Shown: positions 8,392 through 16,575 of the stretch, piece after piece
Layout of the letters: each line of letters starts with the position of its first letter
Numbering within the stretch: position 1 is the stretch's first letter
Source: Candidatus Adiutrix sp.
GTDB taxonomy: Bacteria > Desulfobacterota > Desulfarculia > Adiutricales > Adiutricaceae
Assembly: GCA_031263565.1 (NCBI GenBank)
Contig: JAISFR010000012.1
Location: 1 to 43,788 of the forward strand
Direction: 5' to 3'
Length of the DNA: 43,788 bases
Translations under genes and position numbers: made by a program
The notes under the pieces: generated by a model
Seen by the model: the letters and a program-made list of their open reading frames with translations, nothing else
The model's database searches: none
Told to the model about the DNA's origin: nothing

Positions 8392-9324
8392 ATGAACATA
8401 ACGATTTTAGGTTCCGGCGCCATGGGCTGCATTTACGGGGGTTTTCTGGCCGAGTCCGGGGAGAACCAGGTCACGTTGGTGGATATCTGGAAAGAGCATA
8501 TGGACGCCATCAACCAAAACGGTCTGGTCATCATGACTCCCGACGGCCGGGAAAGGGTGGTCAAGAATTTGAAGGGCGTCTATTCGGCCGCCGAGGCCGG
8601 GCCGACCGAATTGATCATCGTCTTCGTCAAGGCCACCCATACTGAAGAGGCCATGCGCCAGGCCACCAATCTGGCGGACCCCGAGACCATGGTCCTGACC
8701 CTTCAGAACGGTTTGGGCAATGTGGAAAAGCTTTGCAACGTCGTGCCCCGGAAACAGGTCATTGCCGGCACCACGGCTTTCGGGGCCTCCATCAAGGGAC
8801 CGGGCCGCATTCATCAGGGCGGCGCGGGCGACACGGTCATCGGCGAACTGGACGGCGCCCTGACCGGGCGCATCGAGAAGATCAAAGGCGTTTTAGACCG
8901 GGCCAATCTCTCGGGCAAAGTGGCCGACAACGTGCTGGGCCTGATCTGGAGCAAGCTCAGCGTCAACGTCGGCATCAACGCCATCGCCTCTCTGTGCAAC
9001 ATCAGGAACGGCCAGATTCTGGACTATCCCGAGAGCGCCGCTCTTCAGGAGGCGGCCGTCAAGGAATGCGTGGCCGTAGCCCAGGCCAAGGGCATCCGCT
9101 TCCCCGACGCCGACCCCCTGGCCCATGTGCGCGAAGTGACCCTGAAGACCGGCCAGAACACCTGCTCGATGCTCCAGGACGTCCTGGCCAAACGCCAGAC
9201 CGAAATCGCGGTCATCAACGGCGCGGTGGTCGCCGCCGGCCAGGAAACGGGCCTGGCCACGCCGGTCAACTGGGTGCTGACCAATCTGATCAAGACCATT
9301 CAGAGCAGCTATCCCCAGGCTTGA
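8392..9324 (+). CDS. panE: 2-dehydropantoate 2-reductase (ketopantoate reductase, PanE/ApbA)
   Basis: Cytosolic NADP(H)-dependent interconversion of ketopantoate and D-pantoate. 310 aa: Rossmann GSGAMG at residues 7-12, then a LQNGLGN motif, catalytic Lys188 (IWSKLSVNVGINA) matching E. coli Lys176, and the substrate-binding SMLQDV...TEI with the conserved Glu. All key residues are kept, so it should be active. Start supported by AGGGAGTTGAA ATG. Its position with panB and a TRAP importer, and without panC, is unusual; it could oxidise imported pantoate as the first catabolic step. A strong terminator follows at 9397-9430, closing the panB-to-panE block. Confidence 0.92.
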   Translation: MNITILGSGAMGCIYGGFLAESGENQVTLVDIWKEHMDAINQNGLVIMTPDGRERVVKNLKGVYSAAEAGPTELIIVFVKATHTEEAMRQATNLADPETMVLTLQNGLGNVEKLCNVVPRKQVIAGTTAFGASIKGPGRIHQGGAGDTVIGELDGALTGRIEKIKGVLDRANLSGKVADNVLGLIWSKLSVNVGINAIASLCNIRNGQILDYPESAALQEAAVKECVAVAQAKGIRFPDADPLAHVREVTLKTGQNTCSMLQDVLAKRQTEIAVINGAVVAAGQETGLATPVNWVLTNLIKTIQSSYPQA

Positions 9325-9396
9325 ACCAAGGGGGAGCTTGATGAAAAGCGACAGCGGAGGGCGCGGTTTTTCAAACCGAGGATCAAGCCGACCGGA

Positions 9397-9430
9397 AGAC
9401 CCCGGGGGAAAACTTCCCAGGGGTCTTTTT
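9397..9430 (+). terminator. Rho-independent terminator after panE
   Basis: AGACCCC at 9397-9403 pairs with GGGGTCT at 9420-9426, extended inwards by GGGAA/TTCCC, and is followed directly by a run of T's to 9430. It separates the panE block from the two-component genes. Confidence 0.88.
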
Positions 9431-9553
9431 CTCCAGGGCCCTGAGTAGCGCCAGGGCAAACCAACCCTAAGGCCGGCCTCAGCCTTTCTGAAATGGGGGC
9501 AAATTCAGCCGTATTATGTTAATATAACAGCCAGGCCCGAAAGGGAGTTGACC

Positions 9554-10294
9554 GTGATCAGAGTCTTACTCGCCGATGACGAAGACATAGTGCGGGCTTT
9601 TTTCCGTACGGTCATTGAAAAAGAAAAGCTGCCGGTCTCGGAAATTTACGAGGCCGACAACGGCCTGGAAACCATTCGTCTGGCCCGGGAGTACACCCCG
9701 GAGGCTGTTTTGCTGGATATACGGATGCCGGGCTTGAACGGCTTGAAGGTCTGCGCCGAAATTCGCCGGGAGATGCCGAACACTGAAGTGGTCATTATTT
9801 CGGCCTATGACGAGTTTGATTACGCCCGGGAGGCCTTCACTTCCGGGGCCCGGGATTTTCTGGTCAAGCCCGTCAGCCCCCAGCAGGTGGTGGAGGTCAT
9901 CACCCGCATCATTGACGACCGCGGCGCGCGGGGTTTTCCCGGGGCCCCGGCCAACCATCCGCTGGTGGACGAGGTTCGCCGCTACATTGAAGAAAATCTG
10001 GATAAGGAATTCGGCCTGACTGATCTGGCGGCGGCGGTTTTCGTCAGCCCGTCGCACTTGAGCCGCAAATTTAAAAAACTGACCGGGGTTTCGGTGAGCC
10101 TCTTCATCCAGCAGATGAAGATCTCCCGGGCGGTGGAACTGATGCGGGACGCCTCCCTGAGCATAACCGACATCTCCGGGCTGGTGGGTTTCAACAACCC
10201 CGGTTATTTCGCGACCTGCTTTAAAGCCCTGACCGGTCGAACCCCTTCCCAGTATCGATCGGACAACCTGGAACAGCCTGGAACCAGGCATTGA
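9554..10294 (+). CDS. response regulator, REC + AraC-type DNA-binding domain (YesN-like)
   Basis: Phosphorylation-controlled transcription factor of 246 aa. REC domain at residues 1-120 with acidic pocket Asp8-Asp9-Glu10, phospho-acceptor Asp55 (LLDIRMPG) and Lys105 (FLVKPV). A double helix-turn-helix AraC/HTH_18 domain occupies about 140-238 (LTDLAAAVFVSPSHLSRKFKK; ITDISGLVGFNNPGYFATCFK). The GTG at 9554 is preferred because AAGGGAG at 9541-9547 then has a 6-nt spacing; the earlier TTG at 9548 abuts the site. It pairs with the histidine kinase 58 nt downstream. Likely targets are the adjacent panB-TRAP-panE genes and the divergent CoA-transferase/oxidoreductase operon (inference). A fragment of a related regulator lies at 16492. 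Confidence 0.93.
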   Translation: MIRVLLADDEDIVRAFFRTVIEKEKLPVSEIYEADNGLETIRLAREYTPEAVLLDIRMPGLNGLKVCAEIRREMPNTEVVIISAYDEFDYAREAFTSGARDFLVKPVSPQQVVEVITRIIDDRGARGFPGAPANHPLVDEVRRYIEENLDKEFGLTDLAAAVFVSPSHLSRKFKKLTGVSVSLFIQQMKISRAVELMRDASLSITDISGLVGFNNPGYFATCFKALTGRTPSQYRSDNLEQPGTRH

Positions 10295-10352
10295 AACAAA
10301 TTGCCGTTAAGCACTTGACCGTGCGGCAGACGCGCTCTTCAAAGGGTCGGCC

Positions 10353-11987
10353 ATGGTTGAAAAAAATCAGGATCCGCCCGACGACGTTACGGGACAGCTG
10401 ACCGTCCTGGCCCGTGATCTGCCGGGCGACGAAGGGGTCAGGCAGAATTTTCACTGGGGCTGGGCCAAGTGGCTGGTGGAGCCCGACAGCCTGGGCGCCG
10501 AGCGGGTCAGTGTGGGCCTGATCACCTTTGCCCCGCGCAGCGATGATCGTGACCACTCCCATTATGGCGAAGAGCAGGTCATTTATGTGATCTCCGGGCG
10601 GGGCCGCCATATCGTCAACGGGCAGGGCTCCGCTTTCGGCCCGGGGGACACTCTTTACATCCAGCCTTACAGCCGCCACCTGATGGCCAACGATTACGAT
10701 GAAGAGCTGCGGATGCTGGTCGTTTACATTCCCTCCCGGCTCCAGCCTATCCTGACCGAGTCCGAGGCCCAGTTCTGCGACCTGAATCACAAGTTCGACC
10801 TTCTGTCCTCCATTGACGCCGAAGTGGTCAAGGGGCTCTTAAACGCTCTGGCCCAATCTCTGCACCAGAGCCTGCGGCTGATCGGTCCCGATGGGGCCTG
10901 TCTTCTGGGCAGCGACAACCAGCCGGCCGTCTGCCGCCTTCTGCGGTCGGCCGGAGATCACTGCCGGAAACATATCAGCGTCAGCCTGGGCGAGATAAAT
11001 TCTTTCAACAAGTCGCATCTCCTGCCCTGCTGCGCCAGGATCACCAGCATTTTCGTGCCCATTATGAGCAACAATATCGTCAGCGGCTACATCAAATGCG
11101 GCGAATTCTTCCTGAACCCTGAAGACCAGGCGGCCGCCACCGCCTGTCTGCGTGAAAAAAAGCTGATCGAAGATCATCCCGAAGGCGCCTCTCCCGAAGA
11201 GCTGCTCGGCGACATAAGGGTGGATAAGAAAAATAGAATCTATACTCTGGCCGAAAGCACCATAGCCGTGGCCCGCTACATCGCTGAAATGTCCATGGCT
11301 GTGGCCCGGCGCAAGGAACAGGAGAGCCACCAGCTGTCTATCCTCAGAAGTCAGATGAACGAGGCCCAGCTGAAACAGGCCCTCCAGGAGGCCGAACTGA
11401 AGCTCCTGCAGGCTCAGCTCAACCCCCATTTCCTCTTCAACACCCTCAACACCATCGGCCATCTGGCCTATCTGGAGGGCGCCGGAAAGGCCGCCGACCT
11501 GGTGCACAGCCTTTCCAACATCCTGCGCACGGCCCTGGGCAAGGTCAAGACCACGATTCCCCTAAGGGAGGAATTGGAACTCTTGCGGGCCTATCTTAAC
11601 ATCCAGAATTCCCGTTTCGGCCGCCGGCTTCAGGTTTCCATCAAAGTGGACCGGGGCCTGGAAGACTTTCCCCTGCCGGGGCTGACCCTGCAGCCCATTG
11701 TGGAAAACAGCATTATACACGGCGTGGAATCCAACCTGGGGCGGGTCAAGATAAAAATCAAGGTCGCCCGCCAGAATGACCAGATCCATCTGACGGTGGA
11801 AGATAACGGGCCGGGCCTGCCCGACGACGCTCAGGCCCGGCCGGGCGTAGGCTTAAGCAGCGTCACGGCCCGCTTGCGGCATCATTTTAAAGAATGCGGT
11901 TTTGAGTTGAAAAACCGGCCGGAAGGCGGGGTCCGCACCAGGATTATCCTGCCGCTGGAGCGACCCGACAGCGCCGATAAAATCTGA
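10353..11987 (+). CDS. sensor histidine kinase with N-terminal cupin and PocR-like domain (LytS/YesM class)
   Basis: 544 aa, apparently soluble: no signal peptide or membrane helix is seen. Residues about 45-125 form a cupin barrel (His68-Ser-His70, GEEQVIYVISGRGRH, PGDTLYIQP). About 150-265 resemble a PocR-type ligand sensor with conserved Cys (LPCCARITSIFVPI, GYIKCGEFF). A coiled linker at 318-352 leads into the His_kinase domain with His359 (LNPHFLFNTLN), N-box ENSIIHG at 451-457, DNGPG at 484-488 and GVGLSS at 498-503. The double small-molecule sensor architecture implies detection of a cytoplasmic metabolite, plausibly an acid handled by the neighbouring TRAP/Pan/2-oxoacid genes. Partner of the response regulator at 9554. 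Start at ATG 10353 has only a weak AAAGGG site. Confidence 0.92.
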   Translation: MVEKNQDPPDDVTGQLTVLARDLPGDEGVRQNFHWGWAKWLVEPDSLGAERVSVGLITFAPRSDDRDHSHYGEEQVIYVISGRGRHIVNGQGSAFGPGDTLYIQPYSRHLMANDYDEELRMLVVYIPSRLQPILTESEAQFCDLNHKFDLLSSIDAEVVKGLLNALAQSLHQSLRLIGPDGACLLGSDNQPAVCRLLRSAGDHCRKHISVSLGEINSFNKSHLLPCCARITSIFVPIMSNNIVSGYIKCGEFFLNPEDQAAATACLREKKLIEDHPEGASPEELLGDIRVDKKNRIYTLAESTIAVARYIAEMSMAVARRKEQESHQLSILRSQMNEAQLKQALQEAELKLLQAQLNPHFLFNTLNTIGHLAYLEGAGKAADLVHSLSNILRTALGKVKTTIPLREELELLRAYLNIQNSRFGRRLQVSIKVDRGLEDFPLPGLTLQPIVENSIIHGVESNLGRVKIKIKVARQNDQIHLTVEDNGPGLPDDAQARPGVGLSSVTARLRHHFKECGFELKNRPEGGVRTRIILPLERPDSADKI

Positions 11988-12006
11988 CGGTCATTTATCG
12001 GCAGGC

Positions 12007-12052
12007 CAAGGCGGCGCCCCGCCCGGAAAATCCGGAAGGGACGGCCGCCTTT
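12007..12052 (+). terminator. terminator between convergent genes
   Basis: AAGGCGGC near 12008-12015 pairs with GCCGCCTT near 12045-12052 around a long G+C-rich loop, followed by TGTTT. It lies between the kinase gene and the convergent oxidoreductase gamma gene. The T-run is short, so strength is uncertain. Confidence 0.5.
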
Positions 12053-12097
12053 GTTTCGCTCCTCAAAGCCTGTCGAGGGCCACTGTCGTCAGGCCGG

Positions 12098-12661
12098 TCA
12101 GGCCCGGGCGGCTTTGTTTAAGGCCTCCCGCCCGGCCTGGAAAGCCTTTCGGTTCAGGGCGGCCAAGTCCGGCCGCCTGGCCAGCTTCTTGCCGAACATG
12201 AAGTCCATGGCCTTGTGGATGGATTCCTCGCTGACGGCCCCGGTGGCTTCAAAGACCGCGCCGAGGGCGATCATGTTCAGAACCTTGGCGCTCTTCAGTT
12301 CGTCAACGGCCAGGTCGCTCAACGGCAGCACATAGTTGCGGATGTCGCTGCGCCGGGGCGGATCGGGCACCAGCGAGCCGTTGATGATGAACCGCCCGCC
12401 GGGCGCCACCATATCTTCAAAGCGCTCCTTGGACTGAAGGTTCATGGCCAGAGCCAGTTGCGGCTTCTGAACCACCGGGGCGCCGATCACCTCATCGGAA
12501 ATGACCACCGAGCAGTTGGCCGCGCCCCCGCGCATCTCCGGGCCGTAGGAGGGAATCCAGGAGACGTGACGCCCTTCCTCGAGGCCGGCCTGGGCCAGCA
12601 ATTGGCCCATCAGCATTATGCCCTGGCCGCCGAAGCCGGCAAAAATCATTTCGTGCATCAT
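12098..12661 (-). CDS. 2-oxoacid:ferredoxin oxidoreductase, gamma subunit
   Basis: Cytoplasmic subunit of the four-part, oxygen-sensitive enzyme that decarboxylates a 2-oxoacid to acyl-CoA, reducing ferredoxin. 187 aa with the gamma-domain signature: GFGGQGIMLMGQLLAQAG at the N-terminus and a SYGPEMRGGAANCSVV motif. Its ATG overlaps the beta-subunit stop (ATGA), and AAGGAGGT lies upstream. Last gene of the minus-strand operon CoA-transferase-delta-alpha-beta-gamma. Sequence alone does not fix the substrate; the alpha and beta subunits point to branched-chain 2-oxoacids. Confidence 0.92.
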   Translation of the reverse strand: MMHEMIFAGFGGQGIMLMGQLLAQAGLEEGRHVSWIPSYGPEMRGGAANCSVVISDEVIGAPVVQKPQLALAMNLQSKERFEDMVAPGGRFIINGSLVPDPPRRSDIRNYVLPLSDLAVDELKSAKVLNMIALGAVFEATGAVSEESIHKAMDFMFGKKLARRPDLAALNRKAFQAGREALNKAARA

Positions 12662-13404
12662 GCTTCAACCTCCTTGAAGACGCCCAGGGGATAATAGGGA
12701 ATCATGTGGGAATCCACCCACTGACCGGCTTCCACCGGGCTCAGGCCCCAGTTGGTGGGGCAGGTGGACAGGACTTCCACAAAGCCCAGGCCGTGCCCGG
12801 CCAGTTGCAGTTCGAAGGCCTTTTTGATGGCCTTGCGGGTCTGGCTGATGCGGGCCGGTTTGTTGACGGCCGTGCGGGTCACGTAAGAAGGCCCGCTGAG
12901 GGCGGCGATTATCTCGCTCATGCGCAGAGGATTCCCGGCCAGCTTGGGGTCGCGGCCGGCCGGGCTGGTCTGGGTCCGCTGCCCGCCAAGGGTGGTCGGG
13001 GCCATCTGGCCGCCGGTCATGCCGTAGATGGCGTTGTTGATGAAAAGCACGGTGATGTTTTCCCCGCGCCCGGCGGCGTGGATGATCTCGGCCGTGCCGA
13101 TGGCCGCCAGGTCGCCGTCGCCCTGGTAGGTGAAGACCACCGACCCGGGTTGGCTTCGCTTGACCCCGGTGGCCACGGCCGGGGCCCGGCCGTGGAGGGC
13201 CCCGACCATGTCCAGGTTGAAATAGTCGTAAGCCAGAATCGAGCAGCCCACCGAGGCCACGCCGATGGTCGACTCCCGCACCTTCAGTTCATCTATGACT
13301 TCGGCCACCAGGCGGTGGATGATGCCGTGATGGCAGCCCGGACAGTAGTGGGTCGGCATGTCGACCAGGGCCTCGGGCCGTGAAAAAACCAGTTTCTCTT
13401 CCAT
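12658..13404 (-). CDS. vorA: 2-oxoacid:ferredoxin oxidoreductase, beta (TPP) subunit, VorA-like
   Basis: Catalytic thiamine-diphosphate subunit, 248 aa. CPGCHHGIIHRL near residue 21 is the family iron-sulfur/TPP signature, and GDGDLAAIGTAE ... INNAIYGMTGGQ is the Mg-TPP-binding motif. The conserved end STCPTNWGLSP and YYPLGVFKE match the ketoisovalerate/2-oxoglutarate type. The ATG at 13404 follows the alpha stop by 2 nt with GGGGGAGG upstream; the TTG at 13410 is rejected. It should form acyl-CoA + CO2 from 2-ketoisovalerate or a relative, the same keto acid PanB handles. Confidence 0.9.
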   Translation of the reverse strand: MEEKLVFSRPEALVDMPTHYCPGCHHGIIHRLVAEVIDELKVRESTIGVASVGCSILAYDYFNLDMVGALHGRAPAVATGVKRSQPGSVVFTYQGDGDLAAIGTAEIIHAAGRGENITVLFINNAIYGMTGGQMAPTTLGGQRTQTSPAGRDPKLAGNPLRMSEIIAALSGPSYVTRTAVNKPARISQTRKAIKKAFELQLAGHGLGFVEVLSTCPTNWGLSPVEAGQWVDSHMIPYYPLGVFKEVEA

Positions 13405-13406
13405 AA

Positions 13407-14465
13407 TCAAGCCTCCCCCGCCAAAAGTTCCCGGACTTTGGCCTGAACGTCGTCCATCTGGATCATCACCCCGCCCGGCCGCCCGTGGAAGGCCACCGGG
13501 GCCCGGCCGCAGACCGCCAGGCGCACATCCTCCACCATCTGCCCGGCGCTCTGTTCCACCACCAGAAGGCCTTTGACCCGGTCGGCCAGCTTTCTCAGGG
13601 CTTCACTGGGGAAGGGCCAGAGGGTTATGGGCCGCAAGAGGCCCACCTTCAGGCCTTCGGCCCGGGCCCGATTTTTGACGCTCAGGGCGATGCGGGAACT
13701 GATGCCGTAAGCCACCAGCACCAGTTCGGCGTCCTCGGTGTCGAATTCTTCATAGCGCAGTTCGCTTTCGGCGATCCGGGCGAACTTGGCCTGAAGATGC
13801 CGGTTGTGTTCTTCGCAGCGCGCGGCGTCGAGATATAGGCTGTTGATCAGGTTCTTGCCGCGCCCTTTGGCCCCGGTGGCCGCCCAGGGTTTTTCCGGGA
13901 AAAAAGTTACCGCTTCGGGAATGCCGACCGGCTCCATCATCTGGCCGATCACCCCGTCGCTTAAGATCAGAACGGGGTTACGATATTTATCGGCCAGTTC
14001 GAAGCCCAGGATGCTCAGGTCCATCATTTCCTGAACCGAGTTGGGGGCCAGGGTCAACAGCCGGTAGTCGCCGTGCCCGCCGCCCTTGACGCTCTGGAAA
14101 TAATCGCTCTGGGCGCCCTGGATACAGCCCAGGCCCGGTCCGCCCCGGGCCACGTTGACGATGAGGCAGGGCAGTTCGGCGGCCGAGAGGGTGGAGATGG
14201 TCTCCTGCTTGAGGCTGAGGCCCGGGCCGGAGGAAGAGGTCATGGTCCGGCGCCCGGTCGCGGCCGCCCCGTAGACCATGCTGATGGCCGCGATCTCGCT
14301 TTCAGCCTGGAGAAAGACGCCCCCGGCTTCCGGCATGTATTTGGCGAAATACTCAGGTATTTCGGTCTGGGGCGTGATGGGATAGCCGAAATAGTGGCGG
14401 CAGCCGGCCAGAATGGCGCCCATGGCGCAGGCTTCAGTGCCTTTCAATAATACTTTGTCGCTCAT
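13407..14465 (-). CDS. vorB: 2-oxoacid:ferredoxin oxidoreductase, alpha subunit, VorB-like
   Basis: 352 aa. Begins MSDKVLLKGTEACAMGA and carries YFGYPITPQTEI, SSSGPGLSLKQE, GGPGLG and GGGHGDYRLLTLAP, typical of proteins named 3-methyl-2-oxobutanoate dehydrogenase subunit VorB. Its role is CoA binding and formation of the catalytic heterodimer with beta. The start at 14465 overlaps the delta stop (ATGA) and has AGGGGG upstream; an in-frame start further up at 14666 would run through the delta gene in the wrong frame. Substrate preference for 2-ketoisovalerate is from family resemblance; 2-oxoglutarate or aromatic 2-oxoacids remain possible. Confidence 0.92.
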   Translation of the reverse strand: MSDKVLLKGTEACAMGAILAGCRHYFGYPITPQTEIPEYFAKYMPEAGGVFLQAESEIAAISMVYGAAATGRRTMTSSSGPGLSLKQETISTLSAAELPCLIVNVARGGPGLGCIQGAQSDYFQSVKGGGHGDYRLLTLAPNSVQEMMDLSILGFELADKYRNPVLILSDGVIGQMMEPVGIPEAVTFFPEKPWAATGAKGRGKNLINSLYLDAARCEEHNRHLQAKFARIAESELRYEEFDTEDAELVLVAYGISSRIALSVKNRARAEGLKVGLLRPITLWPFPSEALRKLADRVKGLLVVEQSAGQMVEDVRLAVCGRAPVAFHGRPGGVMIQMDDVQAKVRELLAGEA

Positions 14466-14713
14466 AAGTCGGCCCCCTGGACCGTGGCCTCTGCGGCGCT
14501 TCTGGCTTCCCGGTAGACGGAGATGACCACGTCCGGGCAGGTCCGGGCGCAGATGGCGCAGCCCGTGCATTCCCCGGGCCTTAAGCTGGCCACCGGCTGA
14601 TAGCCATTGTGGTTGAGGCGATGTTCCGCAAACGCCAGGATTTTTTTGGGGCAGGCTTCGATGCACAAGCCGCAGCCCTTGCAGCGATCTTCATTAAAAA
14701 CTGTTCTGGCCAT
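14462..14713 (-). CDS. 2-oxoacid:ferredoxin oxidoreductase, delta (2x4Fe-4S) subunit
   Basis: 83-aa ferredoxin-like subunit that passes electrons from the TPP centre to external ferredoxin. Two 4Fe-4S motifs: CKGCGLCIEACP and CTGCAICARTCP. Start at 14713 with an excellent GAAGGAGGAG site; the longer reading to 14929 is an overlap with the CoA-transferase gene and is rejected. First of the four oxidoreductase genes, overlapping alpha by 4 nt. Confidence 0.93.
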   Translation of the reverse strand: MARTVFNEDRCKGCGLCIEACPKKILAFAEHRLNHNGYQPVASLRPGECTGCAICARTCPDVVISVYREARSAAEATVQGADL

Positions 14714-14784
14714 ATAGGCTCCTCCTTCAGGGACGGCCCGTTGGTGAGGGCCGCCGCGGCTTGGAACCTCCCGGAGGTTCCATT

Positions 14785-16131
14785 TTAAGCGATCTGGTTG
14801 GATCGCCGCCATAAGCCCAGTTTCTGGGCGTCTTCGATCAGTTCTTCGCGGAAGTCGGGATGAGCGATGTTGATGATCCGTTCGGCCCGCTCCCGGACCG
14901 AACGCCCGGCCAGGTCGGCCAGGCCCCACTCGGTGACCAGGAGGTGGACCTGGGAGCGGGGACCGGTGACCACCGAGCCTGAAGGCAGATCCGGCCGGAT
15001 GCGTGATTTCAGCCGGCCCTCTTTTTTGTCCATATAAGTCGAGGTCAGGCAGATGAAGCTCTGGCCGCGGGCGGCCTGGTAAGCGCCGGTGACGAAATCC
15101 AACTGGCCGCCGGTGCCGCTGATCTGGCGATGGCCGGCGCTTTCCGAACTGACCTGGCCCCGAAGATCGATCTCCAGGCAGTTGTTGATGGTGGCCACGT
15201 TTTCATTGGCGGCGATAATAGCCGGATCATTAACATAGTTTATGGGCATGGAGCAGAGCTGTTCGGCGTTGGCCCGCACCCAGTCGTAAAAAGCGTTGCC
15301 GCCCAGGCCGAAAGAAAAGACCGAGAGCCCCCGGTCTATTTTTTTCAATCGGTTGGTGATTTTTCCGGCCAGGGCCAGGTCTTTGTAGGCGTCCACCAGC
15401 ATTTCGGTGTGAACCCCGAGATCCGTAAGGCCCGAACTGGCGATCAGGGCCCCCACGGCGTTCGGCAGGGCCCCGACCCCCAACTGGATGGTCACCCCGT
15501 CCTGGAGCCTTTCGATGATCAGGCTGGCGATGCGGTCTTCGATTTCGCCAAAAGGGGCTGGAACCAGCAGCGGGAGATCGGGGGACGGGCCTTCCACCAC
15601 CAGGTCGACCTGGTCGATATGGAGGCCGTTTTCCCGGCCGCGGCTGATTCTCGGCAGTTTTTCATTGACTTCCACCACCACTTTCCGGGCCTTTTCACAG
15701 ATGGCCGCGCTGGCTGAATTGGTCAGGGAGAAGTTGAAGTAACCGTTTTCATCCATGGGGCTGACCGCGCAGAAACTGACGTCCACCTCCAGGCTCTTGC
15801 GGTAGAAAAGGGGCATGTTGCGATAAATCATGGGGATGTAATAGGCCAGACCCCGGTCGCTGAGCTGCCGTTCATAGCCGCTTAAGTGCCAACTGTGGTA
15901 GATGAAGTGTTCCTGTTTCGGGTCGCTTTCAACGGCCAGGGCCGGGACCAGGCGCATGCCGCCCCTGATTTTGACCTCGGACAGTTCGTCCCGCCGTTCG
16001 GCCAGGGCCTTATCCAGCTCCACCGAACTGGACAGCGCGAAATGGTAGTCCACCCAGTCCCCGCTTTTGACCAGCCGGGCCGCCTCCGCGGCGGAAACCA
16101 GTTTTTTCTTATATGCCGTCCAAATGCTCAT
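14785..16131 (-). CDS. acetyl-CoA hydrolase/transferase family CoA-transferase
   Basis: Transfers CoA between an acyl-CoA and acetate or another acid; relatives include 4-hydroxybutyrate and butyryl-CoA:acetate CoA-transferases. 448 aa, normal length. Motifs: IQLGVGALPNAVG, LGVHTEML (its Glu is the family catalytic position), and SGTGGQLDFVTGA. It is the first gene of the minus-strand operon, 71 nt upstream of the delta subunit, so it most simply acts on the acyl-CoA that the oxidoreductase makes. If that is isobutyryl-CoA, the product is isobutyrate with the thioester kept as acetyl-CoA. Start at 16131 has AGATGGA at moderate spacing. Confidence 0.92.
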   Translation of the reverse strand: MSIWTAYKKKLVSAAEAARLVKSGDWVDYHFALSSSVELDKALAERRDELSEVKIRGGMRLVPALAVESDPKQEHFIYHSWHLSGYERQLSDRGLAYYIPMIYRNMPLFYRKSLEVDVSFCAVSPMDENGYFNFSLTNSASAAICEKARKVVVEVNEKLPRISRGRENGLHIDQVDLVVEGPSPDLPLLVPAPFGEIEDRIASLIIERLQDGVTIQLGVGALPNAVGALIASSGLTDLGVHTEMLVDAYKDLALAGKITNRLKKIDRGLSVFSFGLGGNAFYDWVRANAEQLCSMPINYVNDPAIIAANENVATINNCLEIDLRGQVSSESAGHRQISGTGGQLDFVTGAYQAARGQSFICLTSTYMDKKEGRLKSRIRPDLPSGSVVTGPRSQVHLLVTEWGLADLAGRSVRERAERIINIAHPDFREELIEDAQKLGLWRRSNQIA

Positions 16132-16370
16132 TTTGATCCATCTTTAGCAGTTGAGTGTCGGGCCGGGATTGATAAAAAAAGTCTATTCGATTGATCCACA
16201 ATAGCATTTTTTTGAAAATAGCGCTTCCAAGTACATGCTTAATATATTTGTTTTATTGCCTGGATTCAGCGCATTAATAACGAATATTTGATCTTTTGCG
16301 CTCAAATTTTCAATTTTTTGCGGCGCCCCTGGCCGGCCCTGAGGCGGACTTTTTCCTCAAATGCTCCGAC
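16132..16370. other. A+T-rich regulatory gap upstream of the CoA-transferase operon
   Basis: About 240 bases, much richer in A+T than the flanks, between the minus-strand CoA-transferase start and a plus-strand promoter. It must hold the promoter of the CoA-transferase/oxidoreductase operon, but I could not find a clear -35/-10 or sigma-54 pair on the minus strand, which suggests an activator-dependent promoter. No gene is seen. Confidence 0.5.
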
Positions 16371-16399
16371 TTGACATCGCCAGTCGGCCGTCCTATAAT
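16371..16399 (+). promoter_or_regulatory. consensus sigma-70 promoter
   Basis: TTGACA at 16371-16376, a 17-base spacer, TATAAT at 16394-16399: a perfect match to the housekeeping consensus. Predicted start near 16406. The only coding sequence immediately downstream is a 27-codon response-regulator remnant, so it either drives a small RNA or is the surviving promoter of a lost regulator gene. Confidence 0.85.
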
Positions 16400-16491
16400 T
16401 TCTGGAAATAGTCAGCGCTGTCAAATTATTTAATTTTTCAAGCATTTAGGCTGCCGCCAGCCCGCGGGGCCGGCCTTGAAGAGGTCATTTC

Positions 16492-16575
16492 ATGAGCGAA
16501 AAAATTAAACTCCTGGTGGCCGACGATGAGGCCGTGGTCCGCAACTTCATCCAAATTTATGCTGAGTATTTTTGA
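16492..16575 (+). pseudogene. N-terminal remnant of a response regulator
   Basis: ATG at 16492 opens 27 codons reading MSEKIKLLVADDEAVVRNF and ending at TGA 16573. The LLVADDE and following helix are the start of a REC domain and resemble the regulator at 9554 (VLLADDEDIVRAFF). The phospho-Asp, Lys and output domain are absent and the DNA turns A+T-rich straight after, so the gene is truncated. A GAGG site sits at 16481-16484. The fragment is probably translated if the promoter works, but cannot be a functional receiver. Confidence 0.75.

Noticed and set aside
9341..9448. 35-codon ORF with GGGGGAG upstream after panE
   Set aside because: It contains the panE terminator hairpin and has no protein-like features; the ribosome-site match is probably chance.
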